Shown piece after piece: positions 25,934 to 34,049 of a DNA stretch of 64,000 nucleotides (positions are counted from its first letter, which is position 1; every line of letters starts with the position of its first letter). The position numbers and the translations under genes are program-made. The notes below the pieces were generated by a model. That model saw only the letters and a list, made by a program, of their open reading frames with translations, was not told the DNA's origin and searched no databases. Source of the DNA: UBA6898 sp964463135 (GTDB lineage Bacteria; Nitrospirota; Thermodesulfovibrionia; Thermodesulfovibrionales; UBA6898); assembly GCA_964463135.1 (NCBI GenBank), contig CAYXBA010000001.1:310001-374000 (forward strand), given 5' to 3'.

Positions 25934-26082
25934 TTGGATCTTCTCATAGCATGTCTTTTTTTCGCCATATCCTGAGCCTGTTCTTTGGTGAGTTTTCTCT
26001 TGGATCTCCTGCCCATGATGGCAGCCGCCTCCTTGAGAATTGCCTCGTCGATTATCGGCTTTTCACAATGCGGACATTTCAT
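25930..26082 (-). CDS. 50-residue zinc-finger-like protein coupled to the helicase
   Basis: MKCPHCEKPIIDEAILKEAA then GRRSKRKLTKEQAQDMAKKR. A CPHC knuckle at residues 3-6 is followed by a strongly basic, helical tail. The full frame is 50 codons and its TGA overlaps the helicase ATG (ATGA). Similar small CxxC/'GRRSKRKLT' proteins occur on mobile elements; function unknown. The zinc site would need a partner pair, so dimerisation or binding to the helicase is possible. The coupling is the strongest support. Confidence 0.75.
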   Translation of the reverse strand: MKCPHCEKPIIDEAILKEAAAIMGRRSKRKLTKEQAQDMAKKRHAMRRSK

Positions 26083-26257
26083 AATGCGATTAGGATATCA
26101 CCAGCGTAACTGTTAGGCAAGATATTTGTTGGTTGGTGTCTATTTCTTGAGCGGAGAGGGCGACCCATTGTCAGGTGCGTCAAGAGATAGCCAGACGATT
26201 ACCTTGATCAGGTGAAGCTCCTGCACTTCGTTAAATTTTCTACTAAGCGGGTCTGCC

Positions 26258-26712
26258 TTATCCTGCCTCCTCATCAGCCAGCAAGCTTTCCGGCAACAGG
26301 ACCCTTGTCTCGGAGAGCGGAAGTTCCGCGACATCCTTAAGTTTCCTGCCAACGGCCCTTGATCTTACTTTTGCCTGCTCGATCGTTTCTGAGGCCTGAT
26401 GCAGTTTCTTCTGCACGGAGTCCAGAATGTTGCCATACTTTGTCCACTCGGTTTTGACCGCAGACAGAATTCGCCACACCTCGCTCGACTTCTCCTGAAT
26501 GACCAAAGTCTTGAAGCCCATCTGCAGGCTATTAAGAAGAGCCCATAGCGTAGTCGGGCCTGCGATGACCACACGACAATCCCGCTGAATAGCCTCATTA
26601 AACCGGTCCTGCGAATAACCTCGGCAAAGAGTCCTTCGATAGGCAAGAACAGAATAGCGAAGTCTGTGGTCTTGGGAGGGTTTAAATATTGTATTAGCAA
26701 ATGACACAAACT
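26258..26712 (-). pseudogene. rmuC: rmuC remnant: 5' truncated and frameshifted
   Basis: RmuC, a PD-(D/E)XK-like DNA recombination-limiting protein, is present only as its C-terminal part in two frames. Upstream: YLNPPKTTDFAILFLPIEGL and FAEVIRRTGLM; after a shift near 26596 the other frame carries AIQRDCRVVIAGPTTLWALL, then SSEVWRILSAVKTEWTKYG. One missing base rejoins the frames. About the first half of the gene is absent, the sequence upstream being unrelated repeated DNA. Probably dead cargo from another replicon. Confidence 0.85.
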
Positions 26713-26725
26713 TAAGGATGATGAA

Positions 26726-26913
26726 AAGGAACCGAAAAGTCCTGCTACTCGCCGAAGTGGACAAAGTGACCAAATCGGCGAACGGTAATGGCCAGAGACC
26801 CGCAGTCTCTTAATCGTCCAGAGAGCTACCGTTGCTCACTTTAGGGCTCAATACATAAGGAATCGAAAAGTCCTGCTTCTGCTCCGAAGTGGACAAAATG
26901 TCCGAATCGGCGA
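26726..26913. repeat. Pair of imperfect ~56-bp direct repeats
   Basis: Copy 1 (26726-26781) and copy 2 (26857-26913) share the core cgaaaagtcctgct, then ccgaagtggacaaa and aatcggcga, with a few substitutions and a small length difference. They stand 75 bp apart, between the rmuC remnant and the ParR-like gene. They could be ParR-binding iterons, recombination sites or a duplication scar; nothing shows which. Confidence 0.75.
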
Positions 26914-26934
26914 TAATCCGCTCAGACGGAAATT

Positions 26935-27210
26935 TCAGCCTTCGCCAAACTCCCCCAGTGCACTGGAAAGACCATCGTCCTCAGGATCCTTCGCCCCTGA
27001 TTTTTTCCCCTTGCCAGCTGGCTTGGGCCGAATCCCTGCCGACGTCGCTCCTTTTGATGGCTTTCTGGCAATGAACCGCAGGATGTCATCGCTCTCGATC
27101 TGTTCGAACGCGAGAACTATGGCACGCTCGACGAACATGGGCCGTCGGTTTTGAGGGATTGTCTTGATCTTTGCCCCCACCTCATCTGATAGCGTTACTG
27201 TGATCCGCAT
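26935..27210 (-). CDS. ParR-like ribbon-helix-helix segregation protein
   Basis: 91 residues. The N-terminus MRITVTLSDEVGAKIKTIPQ and MFVERAIVLAFEQIESD fit a ribbon-helix-helix DNA-binding domain. The C-terminal half is Lys/Gly-rich and flexible, ending in an acidic tail that could contact the actin-like filament. It follows parM and overlaps it by 16 nt, the classical type II partition order (motor, then adaptor). It would bind centromere repeats and couple the element to the ParM filament. The call is by position and fold. Confidence 0.75.
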   Translation of the reverse strand: MRITVTLSDEVGAKIKTIPQNRRPMFVERAIVLAFEQIESDDILRFIARKPSKGATSAGIRPKPAGKGKKSGAKDPEDDGLSSALGEFGEG

Positions 27211-28133
27211 AATGTCGCCTCCGCACGTCGAGTTTTCTCGACAACTATTGTGCGGAAACCTTCGGCATTTGTAAACTCCGGGTCCCTGAAGCCTCGAAAG
27301 ACGGTACTCCGGTACCTGGGGTTCTTGAGCTTTACGAAACGGGCGCCGCCGCCCGTAAGCACGATCGACCCCACGGAAAGGAGTCGCTGGTAATGGTCAG
27401 CCAGGAACCGCCCGAGAACCTCCTCGGCATAGGCATCCATGAGGCGGCCGATGACGCCCCTGAGGTCTACTTCCCTGCCGAGCACCGTAATGGACTTCCT
27501 GCCCAAGACCTCGATCAGGGCCTCATGGCCAACTGCCATGCCATGCTCCCGCTCAAGATGGCGTCTTAGCTGAAGGAGGACCCGTGAGATGCCTGAATTC
27601 GGCAGGCAGTCGCATTCTCCTGGCACCACCTTGCCGCCTGAGATCACAGCCACATCCAGCGTGTTAAAGCCTATGTCAAGGACGACGGCATTATCAGACA
27701 AAGAGCCGCGCAGCGCTGCATAAGCTCCGACTCCCTGGGGGAAGACCAAGACGGACCGGAAAGATATGTGCTCTGCCACCCGAGCCTTAAGCTCCGCCTT
27801 CCTTGCGTGCCAGTCCTTGATCGGCAGGCCAAGGCCCAAATCTACACTGCCGGAATCCCTGATCCTCAAAAGATCAAGGGCCTTCCTGATGATCACCGGG
27901 GAAAAGGCGATGATGGTGTCCGTGTCTTTGAAGGTCATGCCCCCAGGAGCATCATTGCCTGCCAGATATCGCGTACCGTCAAGGGCATAGGACCTTGGCC
28001 TTGAGCCGAGATCCCATCCAAGGGCTGAGTTGTCCTGGGCAACAAGCGACGGAAAGGATATTTTCCTTCTGCCGTCGCAGGCTTTGGTCAGTCCAAATCC
28101 GATATCGATGCCGAGCGCCACTGCGTTGTTCAT
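27195..28133 (-). CDS. parM: ParM/StbA-like actin-fold plasmid segregation ATPase
   Basis: 312 residues with the actin/Hsp70 ATPase pattern: phosphate-1 LGIDIGFGLTKACD (about 7-20), phosphate-2 VVLDIGFNTLDVAVI (about 148-162) and adenosine motif SIVLTGGGARFVKL (about 256-269). ParM-type proteins form filaments that push plasmid copies apart. A strong ribosome site (AGGAGG) lies before the ATG, and a palindrome overlapping a TATACT -10 (28158-28175) suggests autoregulation. Such genes normally serve autonomous replicons; here the element is integrated, so they may stabilise an excised circular form. Confidence 0.88.
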   Translation of the reverse strand: MNNAVALGIDIGFGLTKACDGRRKISFPSLVAQDNSALGWDLGSRPRSYALDGTRYLAGNDAPGGMTFKDTDTIIAFSPVIIRKALDLLRIRDSGSVDLGLGLPIKDWHARKAELKARVAEHISFRSVLVFPQGVGAYAALRGSLSDNAVVLDIGFNTLDVAVISGGKVVPGECDCLPNSGISRVLLQLRRHLEREHGMAVGHEALIEVLGRKSITVLGREVDLRGVIGRLMDAYAEEVLGRFLADHYQRLLSVGSIVLTGGGARFVKLKNPRYRSTVFRGFRDPEFTNAEGFRTIVVEKTRRAEATLCGSQ

Positions 28134-28157
28134 GTTATTTCCTCCTCATAGTTAACA

Positions 28158-28175
28158 TATACTGTTGTTAGTATA
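28158..28175. promoter_or_regulatory. Palindromic operator over the parM -10
   Basis: Perfect inverted repeat TATACT-6 nt-AGTATA. On the minus strand the TATACT half is a good -10 for parM, so a bound dimer (most simply the ParR-like protein) would repress it. Confidence 0.6.
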
Positions 28176-28198
28176 GCATATCTTATTGATAATACATA

Positions 28199-28227
28199 TT
28201 GACATCTAATGTTGACTATAATACAAT
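28199..28227 (+). promoter_or_regulatory. Sigma70-type promoter for the mob genes
   Basis: TTGACA (28199-28204), 17-nt spacer, TACAAT (28222-28227). It places transcription start near 28234, which makes the in-frame ATG at 28209 unlikely as a start for the MobC-like gene. Confidence 0.7.
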
Positions 28228-28247
28228 ATGGCATGAGCAAAAGGATA

Positions 28248-28676
28248 ATGAGCTTAAATGTGCCGAGTAATTCAGTAGAGGTAGCAAGCTATCCCCGAAG
28301 GGCTACTACGAAGAGGCGTCCACTGCCAAAAAGCCTTGTCAGGAAATGCCGGTTCAGTCCGGCAGAACTGAAGCGAGTCGAAAAGGCCGCTTTATCCTGC
28401 AATTTGCCGGTGGCTACGTATATGAGAAGGGCAATCATCACGGCGCCAGAAGAACGCCTGGAGGTTCTTATACGCCTTGAACTTCAGCGCAGGGATCGCC
28501 TGATTGATATCTTTGGCCTCCTTGAGTCCATAACTCTTATTCTTAATTACACGGAGATGCTCCCCCGTCTAATGGGCAGCAATGACATCCGTTATATTCG
28601 AGCAAGGTTAAGCAGGGTAATCGCTACACTGGCAAAAAAGGAGAAGCATTATGCCGTTGATCAAAATCAAATTTAG
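28248..28676 (+). CDS. MobC-like relaxosome accessory protein
   Basis: About 142 residues. A basic N-terminus (RRATTKRRPLPKS) is followed by the MobC/MbeC pattern KCRFSPAELKRVEKAALSCN and VATYMRRAIITAP, a ribbon-helix-helix with the trailing helix seen in relaxase accessory proteins. It would bind near oriT and help the relaxase. The start is uncertain: in-frame ATGs exist at 28209 (inside the promoter), 28233 and 28248; I use the last. It overlaps the relaxase gene by 26 nt. Confidence 0.82.
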   Translation: MSLNVPSNSVEVASYPRRATTKRRPLPKSLVRKCRFSPAELKRVEKAALSCNLPVATYMRRAIITAPEERLEVLIRLELQRRDRLIDIFGLLESITLILNYTEMLPRLMGSNDIRYIRARLSRVIATLAKKEKHYAVDQNQI

Positions 28677-29769
28677 CAACGAGCCACCGCTAAAACTTCT
28701 GAATTATATGCAGAGGCCAGACCGGGTCCAGCCGCCTGAGCATGAAGAAGGACCTCCTGGCGAGATGATAATCAATTGCACTGGTAACACAATTGGGGCT
28801 ACTCCACAGGATATTGCTGCCGAGATGCAGGGATTGGGAGCATGCTTTAACGAGTTCCTTGGCAGAAGCTTAAGGACCTATATGCATTTAATTATAAGCT
28901 ATAGTCCTGAGGACAGCCGCAGATATTCCGATGAGACATTTCTCCGACATCTTAGGGACACGATGGCAAATTTCAAGAGCTGGCAGTGGTCTGCTGCCCT
29001 GCACCGTAACACAGACAACCTGCACTGGCATGTCTGTATAAACTTAATCAAACTCGACGGCAAGCGCATCCAGACTCAGCAGATATGGGAGAAAATAAGA
29101 CCGGTATCGGACGAGCAGGCTGCCGCTCACGGACTTAGCGTGATTGCAACATCATGGCTTGCCAGGATCAAAAAAGACGATCCAATCTACGAGGTCTCGG
29201 CCACTATTGTAAACGTTCTTAGCACCAAGAGATTCGGTAATCTTATATCGCTCTGGAAGTCGCTCGCTATGTTTGGGGCATGCCTCATGCGGTCTGGCGA
29301 TAAAGGCGGCCTGATTTACGAATGGAAAGGCAAGTCGATTAAGGCCTCCAGGATCGGCAGGATTGCCCAGCTGCACGGATTAAGACTTATCCAGGAGCAT
29401 GGATTCGAGGCTGCAGTAGAACTTATCCAGTCAATGCATGAGCCGAGCTTCAGAGAGCTTAACGCCCGCTCAATTGGTGAGGACTATTGGCTTCTTCTGG
29501 AGACGAAGGCTTCCAAAATCCGTGGATCACTGAAGGCGTGCATCATGGCAGCGAAGGCCGTTTGCCCGGACCTTGATGCTTTCACAAAATACCTTGACGA
29601 AAGTGGCGTTAGCATCCTGCATCCCAACGAACAAGGCAGGAGCTTTGTTTATGCCTACCGCAGCGGCAAGATCGATGAGAAAGAGCTGCCGGAGGACTGT
29701 CATTATTTAAATATCTGTGATTACTACAGCAGTAGTACTTCAGCACCGGCAGGTGAAGACCTTGAATAA
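28651..29769 (+). CDS. Relaxase (MobA/VirD2-type)
   Basis: 372 residues. The metal-binding three-histidine motif is AALHRNTDNLHWHVCINLI (about 115-133), and the probable catalytic tyrosine is Tyr19 in LLNYMQRP. It should nick oriT and pilot the strand during conjugative transfer. The C-terminal half (about 160-372) is unrecognised, without a clear helicase or primase. A good ribosome site (AAGGAG) precedes the ATG. No coupling protein or type IV secretion genes are in the island, so transfer would need a helper. Confidence 0.88.
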   Translation: MPLIKIKFSNEPPLKLLNYMQRPDRVQPPEHEEGPPGEMIINCTGNTIGATPQDIAAEMQGLGACFNEFLGRSLRTYMHLIISYSPEDSRRYSDETFLRHLRDTMANFKSWQWSAALHRNTDNLHWHVCINLIKLDGKRIQTQQIWEKIRPVSDEQAAAHGLSVIATSWLARIKKDDPIYEVSATIVNVLSTKRFGNLISLWKSLAMFGACLMRSGDKGGLIYEWKGKSIKASRIGRIAQLHGLRLIQEHGFEAAVELIQSMHEPSFRELNARSIGEDYWLLLETKASKIRGSLKACIMAAKAVCPDLDAFTKYLDESGVSILHPNEQGRSFVYAYRSGKIDEKELPEDCHYLNICDYYSSSTSAPAGEDLE

Positions 29770-30226
29770 CAAACTCAGGGCAAATAAATGGGAACGGGAC
29801 GCAGCCAGGCTCCTATCGCTCCTGATCTCGTGCGGGCAGAGGAAGGATCTGTTCTGGCGGACTAACTCCAGCGGCGCCAAGTTTACTCAGACAGGAGAAA
29901 AACAGCATGCCGGAGACATCGTGGCGGCATGCGCCGAGGTCTCCGGGTTCGCAGAACAATTTCTGATCGAAGCGAAATGGAAGAAAGACTTCTGCTTCTG
30001 TGATACTTCCACTACTGTCAGGTGGATGGAGAAGTACGGTGTTCAGGCGTCTGAGATCGGGAAATCGCCTCTTCTGCTGGTCAAAGGACAGAAGGGGAAG
30101 GTTTATCTTCTTTCATTGCAGGATCGCGAAGAATTTCTTATCGGCATAACGCCTGAAAATGGCGCTCATATGCTGGTAGATAGTAAATACGTCGTTGCTG
30201 AGGTGAATCGTACCCCGGTGTTATAG
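29753..30226 (+). CDS. Resolvase-like PD-(D/E)XK nuclease
   Basis: About 157 residues. The segment ANKWERDAARLLSLLISCG followed by HAGDIVAACAEVSGF and QFLIEAKWKKDF gives the D ... E-x-K core of a small Holliday-junction-resolvase-like nuclease. It overlaps the relaxase end and is probably co-transcribed with it. The start is uncertain: GTG 29753 and TTG 29762 are both possible, and a longer frame runs inside the relaxase gene. A role in processing the circular element is inference. Confidence 0.72.
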   Translation: MKTLNNKLRANKWERDAARLLSLLISCGQRKDLFWRTNSSGAKFTQTGEKQHAGDIVAACAEVSGFAEQFLIEAKWKKDFCFCDTSTTVRWMEKYGVQASEIGKSPLLLVKGQKGKVYLLSLQDREEFLIGITPENGAHMLVDSKYVVAEVNRTPVL

Positions 30227-30302
30227 TTGTTTGCTGTAATTTGTCAAAAGCGATATATTGTGCTGAGCATCAGATATTATTAATGTCACTCGCTCGTGCA
30301 GA

Positions 30303-31031
30303 TCATACTGGCCTCGTAAATCTGCACTTGGGATACCCGCTACATCCCCAGAAAGATTTACCTTCAGAAGGCCCTTTCCTTGCCATGCGCCGGACCAGTT
30401 GACATCCGCAATGGGGACATGTATCCGAGGATTCTTGCCTTTTGCGAAGCGAATCAAGATGAACCTGTTTATTCATTGACTTGTCGTTCTTGAGGGCCAT
30501 CAGCTTCGCCTCAATATCTGAGACCTGTTGAGGGCTGAGGCAGGTATTTTTGAAATCCTTGATGTATGGGATAAGTCCGCTGTTCAGCACGTTTGAAGGC
30601 ATTGGCGTTTTGAACGTACAACCCCCGATGAAAAACACGACTGCCCTGAAATATTCCGCATCGAGTTTCAGATACTCAGCCAAACACCGAACATGCCGGT
30701 AATTTTGTCTGAGAGGGTTCTGAAACTGTCGTTTCTTGCCGTAAATGGATTGCACCCATCTGTCATTCTCTGGCGAGCCGAAAATCCAACCTTTTATGTT
30801 CTTTGTCTCTATAACGAAGATCCCATATACGGACACAATGATATGGTCAATTTGCGTAGTGCCGTCCTGAGCCGGCACAATTACATCGTCGATTCTCCGA
30901 TATTCGTCCTTGTCTATAAGCGCCCACATCCCGGCCGAAGTTATTTTCTCGCCGAACCATCCCTTGACGACATTGAGCTTCAGAACGCTCACGAGGAACA
31001 ACAAAAGAATCACAATAAAAATTGCAGTCAT
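30303..31031 (-). CDS. Membrane-anchored NERD nuclease-related protein with zinc ribbon
   Basis: 242 residues: one N-terminal transmembrane helix (about 2-18), a NERD domain (IDHIIVSVYGIFVIETKNIK near 61-80 with the D/E...K triad), and a C-terminal topoisomerase-type zinc ribbon (CPHCGCQLVRR ... FWGCSGYPKCRF). NERD is a PD-(D/E)XK-like fold found in mobile elements and defence loci. The ATG at 31031 has GGAGGA before it; a longer start at 31049 lacks this. Convergent with the resolvase-like gene. Confidence 0.85.
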   Translation of the reverse strand: MTAIFIVILLLFLVSVLKLNVVKGWFGEKITSAGMWALIDKDEYRRIDDVIVPAQDGTTQIDHIIVSVYGIFVIETKNIKGWIFGSPENDRWVQSIYGKKRQFQNPLRQNYRHVRCLAEYLKLDAEYFRAVVFFIGGCTFKTPMPSNVLNSGLIPYIKDFKNTCLSPQQVSDIEAKLMALKNDKSMNKQVHLDSLRKRQESSDTCPHCGCQLVRRMARKGPSEGKSFWGCSGYPKCRFTRPV

Positions 31032-31049
31032 CCAGGCTCCTCCATGCAT

Positions 31050-31703
31050 GTAGAATAGAAAATATGCAACGCGATTGCAAAGTCATATCTCAATCCCATT
31101 TTTCTCCGCCGACATAATTTTCTTTGCAGGGAATTTAATACGCAGAAGATTGTTCCATAAAAAGCAACAATGGTGTTATTTAAATTCCACAATAATCTGA
31201 ATTACGATTAATTAACGCATAGTTACAAGCTTTTTCGGAAAATGCATTTGCAGTAAGGTTGCAGTAAGGTCAGGCGTCATAAATTAGGCTTGCAGGCATG
31301 GGCGATATCATCGTGACCGGTGCCTGTTACGGAGCAAACCGAACCCCTATTCGGCCGAAGAACAGCAGGCGATATTCATAAATCACGTCTTTCCCCTAAA
31401 AACCTGTCAAGGAACCAAACCCAAAATAAGGCTCCTTGATTCTAAAGGATTTTCAAGAGGCCTATTTCCACCCAAAAAGCTATTTCAGGGGGTTTCCAAA
31501 AACCCTGTGCTAACATAAATTCATCCCCTACCAATTTTTCTCAATGGACACGTGTGTGGTGAATCGTTCAGCGACAGATCAAATTACGATTACCGCAGCA
31601 CATCTGAAGTCGATTCGGATTTGCTTATTCGGCATAGCCTTGAAGCTTATCCGCAGTGGCCCTGGAGCCCTGCTATTTCAGAACAGAGAGGTATGGACAC
31701 GAC
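31050..31703. other. 654-bp stretch without a convincing gene
   Basis: No protein-like frame stands out on either strand. It holds a tandem TTGCAGTAAGG pair (near 31250-31272), an inverted repeat around 31410-31435 (caaggaacc ... ggctccttg), a C-rich/G-rich pair near 31475-31500, and AT-rich runs. It could contain an origin, oriT, or a promoter for the genes from 31704; none is shown by sequence alone. Confidence 0.5.
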
Positions 31704-31874
31704 ATGACCATCCACGACAGAAGTAACAATGCAGAATCCGAGAGAGGCTTATTTGAAGATGATTTCTTTGATGATGATGACGAATTCTGGGATCTCTTTT
31801 TCCGGCAGAGAGGAACAGCGAAAGCATCGGGGCGGACGGGAACCATGGATCGTAGTGCAGCAGGGAGAATTTGA
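31704..31874 (+). CDS. Possible small acidic protein
   Basis: 56 residues from the ATG at 31704, with a strongly acidic centre (LFEDDFFDDDDEFWDLFF) and a basic tail. It ends 3 nt before the next gene and runs in the same direction. No ribosome site is convincing and no family is recognised. DNA-mimic or anti-restriction proteins are acidic and small, but this is a weak resemblance. Confidence 0.35.
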   Translation: MTIHDRSNNAESERGLFEDDFFDDDDEFWDLFFRQRGTAKASGRTGTMDRSAAGRI

Positions 31875-31877
31875 AAG

Positions 31878-32441
31878 ATGGAAGCCACGATAACTCTGAA
31901 GGTCGAGTTTGAACACCAAAACCCGGAGAAAGAAGATCAGATCAGGCAGCGCTGTGGTTGGTATCTCGAATACAAAGCCAGCGGGCTCTGCTACTATCCT
32001 CCGGATTGGCTGCATTACGGAGACAAGTCTTTCGTGAAAATAATGGGCAGGAAGGTCAAGGACTGGGTCGAGAAGACTCAGGACGTTTATCTATACGTGA
32101 TTCTGCACAATTGGGAGCCTATCGATGGCGGAGATAGAAAGACATATTACTCGAACATGAAAAATAAGATTGGCGAGGCCGAGTACTTTGGCAGAAAGGC
32201 TGGCGCGGAGATTCACGAAACCGAAAACTGCATTCTCCGGGATATTCGCAGGGAGACTGAGCAACACTGCCAGAGTGCGATAGTAATAAATAGCAAGACC
32301 TACGCAGGAGATTATTATGTACCTTTTAAGGATGTCACTGACGAAGACAGGAAGGCGCTTGGGGAGATTAAAAAGTGTTTTAACCGGGAATATCCAAACG
32401 ATATCTTCATATTTACGGAATTAAGAGAGGTGCCAATATGA
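31878..32441 (+). CDS. Hypothetical protein before the AAA+ ATPase
   Basis: 187 residues, mixed alpha/beta, not recognised. It begins with a strand-rich part (EATITLKVEFEHQNPEKED) and has a WYLEYKASGLCYYPPDW segment near 28-44. A later segment, SKTYAGDYYVPFKDVTDED, precedes the end. It overlaps the ATPase gene by 4 nt (ATGA), which makes them a pair: substrate adaptor and motor is a reasonable guess. Confidence 0.68.
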   Translation: MEATITLKVEFEHQNPEKEDQIRQRCGWYLEYKASGLCYYPPDWLHYGDKSFVKIMGRKVKDWVEKTQDVYLYVILHNWEPIDGGDRKTYYSNMKNKIGEAEYFGRKAGAEIHETENCILRDIRRETEQHCQSAIVINSKTYAGDYYVPFKDVTDEDRKALGEIKKCFNREYPNDIFIFTELREVPI

Positions 32442-33850
32442 GGATGACTACAAAAACAGGTATTGATCCTGAGGTCTTCTTTACCCAAGAAGAAAAGGGT
32501 CTTATCGAGCATTTGAGCGGCTGGATCAAAGAAGAGGTCGAACAGGACGATATGCTTCAGATAGAATCGGACAGAGCAGAGGAGCTTCTCAATATCCTTA
32601 ACGGAACAGAGGATATGCCTGCCGAAGCTGAAGAGAAACAGGTTACGACCAAAAAGCCAGATACCGAAGCTCTGCTTCGTGATCATCTCGGCCCCCGGTA
32701 TAATTTGCTCAACACCATCGAATGCCGGGACAGGTTCCTGCTGGCTGTGGCCGAGTATATCCACAATGGCAGCAAGATTTCACAGCCCTCAGAGAGGTTT
32801 GTTTCAAAACTCCTGTGCTATTTCGGACATATCGATTCTGAAGCGCACTCGGGAATCGAGGCAGCCTTTATGACCATGAGCTCTGCGCAGCCCCAACGTG
32901 ATGACAGGAAGAGGATATTTCTTGAGCATCTTGCGCACATCCCGTTTAACATCACAAAGCGAGTTAATGCTATCGCCGATGTTAGGGATACTCTTGAGAG
33001 TAGCCTCTACGGCCTGCAAGAGGTGAAAAAGAAGGTTATGGAGCATCTCACGCTCTGTATGCACGGCAGCGGACGGGCTGATGCGCTCCTGCTGGTCGGT
33101 CCTCCTGGGACGGGGAAGACTGCCATATCTTCAGCCATAGCACAGGCACAGGGTCTCCCTTTTTCGAAGCTGAGCTTCGCAGGGCTGAGTGACATATTGA
33201 CCCTTCGTGGCAGTAACTCCTCATGGACCAGCGCTTCCCCAGGGTTCCTGCTGAAAGAGATGTGCAGGAACAGATGCGAGAACTTCGTTTTCCTGCTGGA
33301 CGAAGTAGACAAGTCCGGCGGATATGGCAACTCCGGGTATGTCATAAATGTCCTTGCCGAACTGCTTGATCCGCGCCAAAACAGCGCATTTAAGGATCTG
33401 TTTATGGAGTTCCCACTGGATTTCTCAAAGGTGCTGTTCATATTGACTGCAAACGATATGAAAGCTATTCCATCTTTCGTAATGGATCGGTGCTCGGTGA
33501 TCAGCGTGCGGGAGTATAACGCAGAGGAGCGGGCAGTGATAGTCCGGGAATACATGCCAGCACAGATCATTGCCGACAAGGGTTTTATGTTCGATATCGA
33601 GATCGGGGAGAGTGCGGCAGCAGAGTTCTCAAAAATCACTTCTCTGCGCAAGGCAAGGGCAGCAGTGCTTTCCCACGTTGCGGCTGCCCTTGCAAATGAA
33701 GCGGCAGGAAGTGTCGAAAGGGTGCTGATAGATACCTATAACCCGAAACTGGTGAATCTGCCAACAGCAGAAAAACAGGCAATCGGATTTACTGCACAGC
33801 CTGAGCTGCTACCAGCACAGCTGATAGAAAGAGGTCGCTGCCCTTTGTGA
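32438..33850 (+). CDS. Lon-like AAA+ ATPase without protease domain
   Basis: 470 residues. A helical N-terminal part (about 1-180) precedes an AAA+ module resembling Lon: ESSLYGLQEVKKKVMEHL near 188-205, Walker A LLVGPPGTGKT (about 219-229), Walker B FVFLLDEVDKSGG (near 284-296), and a sensor segment FILTANDM. The C-terminal Ser-Lys protease domain of Lon is absent; the chain ends after the small AAA lid. It may unfold or remodel proteins for the element or act with the preceding gene. Confidence 0.85.
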   Translation: MRMTTKTGIDPEVFFTQEEKGLIEHLSGWIKEEVEQDDMLQIESDRAEELLNILNGTEDMPAEAEEKQVTTKKPDTEALLRDHLGPRYNLLNTIECRDRFLLAVAEYIHNGSKISQPSERFVSKLLCYFGHIDSEAHSGIEAAFMTMSSAQPQRDDRKRIFLEHLAHIPFNITKRVNAIADVRDTLESSLYGLQEVKKKVMEHLTLCMHGSGRADALLLVGPPGTGKTAISSAIAQAQGLPFSKLSFAGLSDILTLRGSNSSWTSASPGFLLKEMCRNRCENFVFLLDEVDKSGGYGNSGYVINVLAELLDPRQNSAFKDLFMEFPLDFSKVLFILTANDMKAIPSFVMDRCSVISVREYNAEERAVIVREYMPAQIIADKGFMFDIEIGESAAAEFSKITSLRKARAAVLSHVAAALANEAAGSVERVLIDTYNPKLVNLPTAEKQAIGFTAQPELLPAQLIERGRCPL

Positions 33851-33905
33851 GAGAAACAGGAAGGCTAAACATGAGCCTGAGATTAATCAACGGGAGGAGG
33901 CCAAG

Positions 33906-33998
33906 ATGAATATCTTTGATTATTTAGTGATCGGATTTGATGAGGCTGAGGCCTGTTATCTGGCGGAAGATGAGGAAGAAGAGGAGGCGTGTGATTAA
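33906..33998 (+). CDS. 30-residue acidic peptide
   Basis: MNIFDYLVIGFDEAEACYLA followed by a run of glutamates and ACD. A strong GGGAGGAGG ribosome site lies just upstream. It lies 55 nt after the AAA+ gene. Function unknown; too short for homology, kept because of the ribosome site. Confidence 0.45.
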   Translation: MNIFDYLVIGFDEAEACYLAEDEEEEEACD

Positions 33999-34049
33999 GA
34001 TCCTGAGGTTAGGAAATCGGGCGAGGGCAGTGAGTTGATTCTTCACGTT

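Noticed and set aside
33007..33651. A 214-residue minus-strand frame opposite the AAA+ ATPase
   Set aside because: Antisense to Walker A/B coding; no recognisable protein.
33871..33909. A 12-codon leader peptide before the 30-residue gene
   Set aside because: ATG...TGA overlap exists but no attenuator-like structure or codon run supports it.
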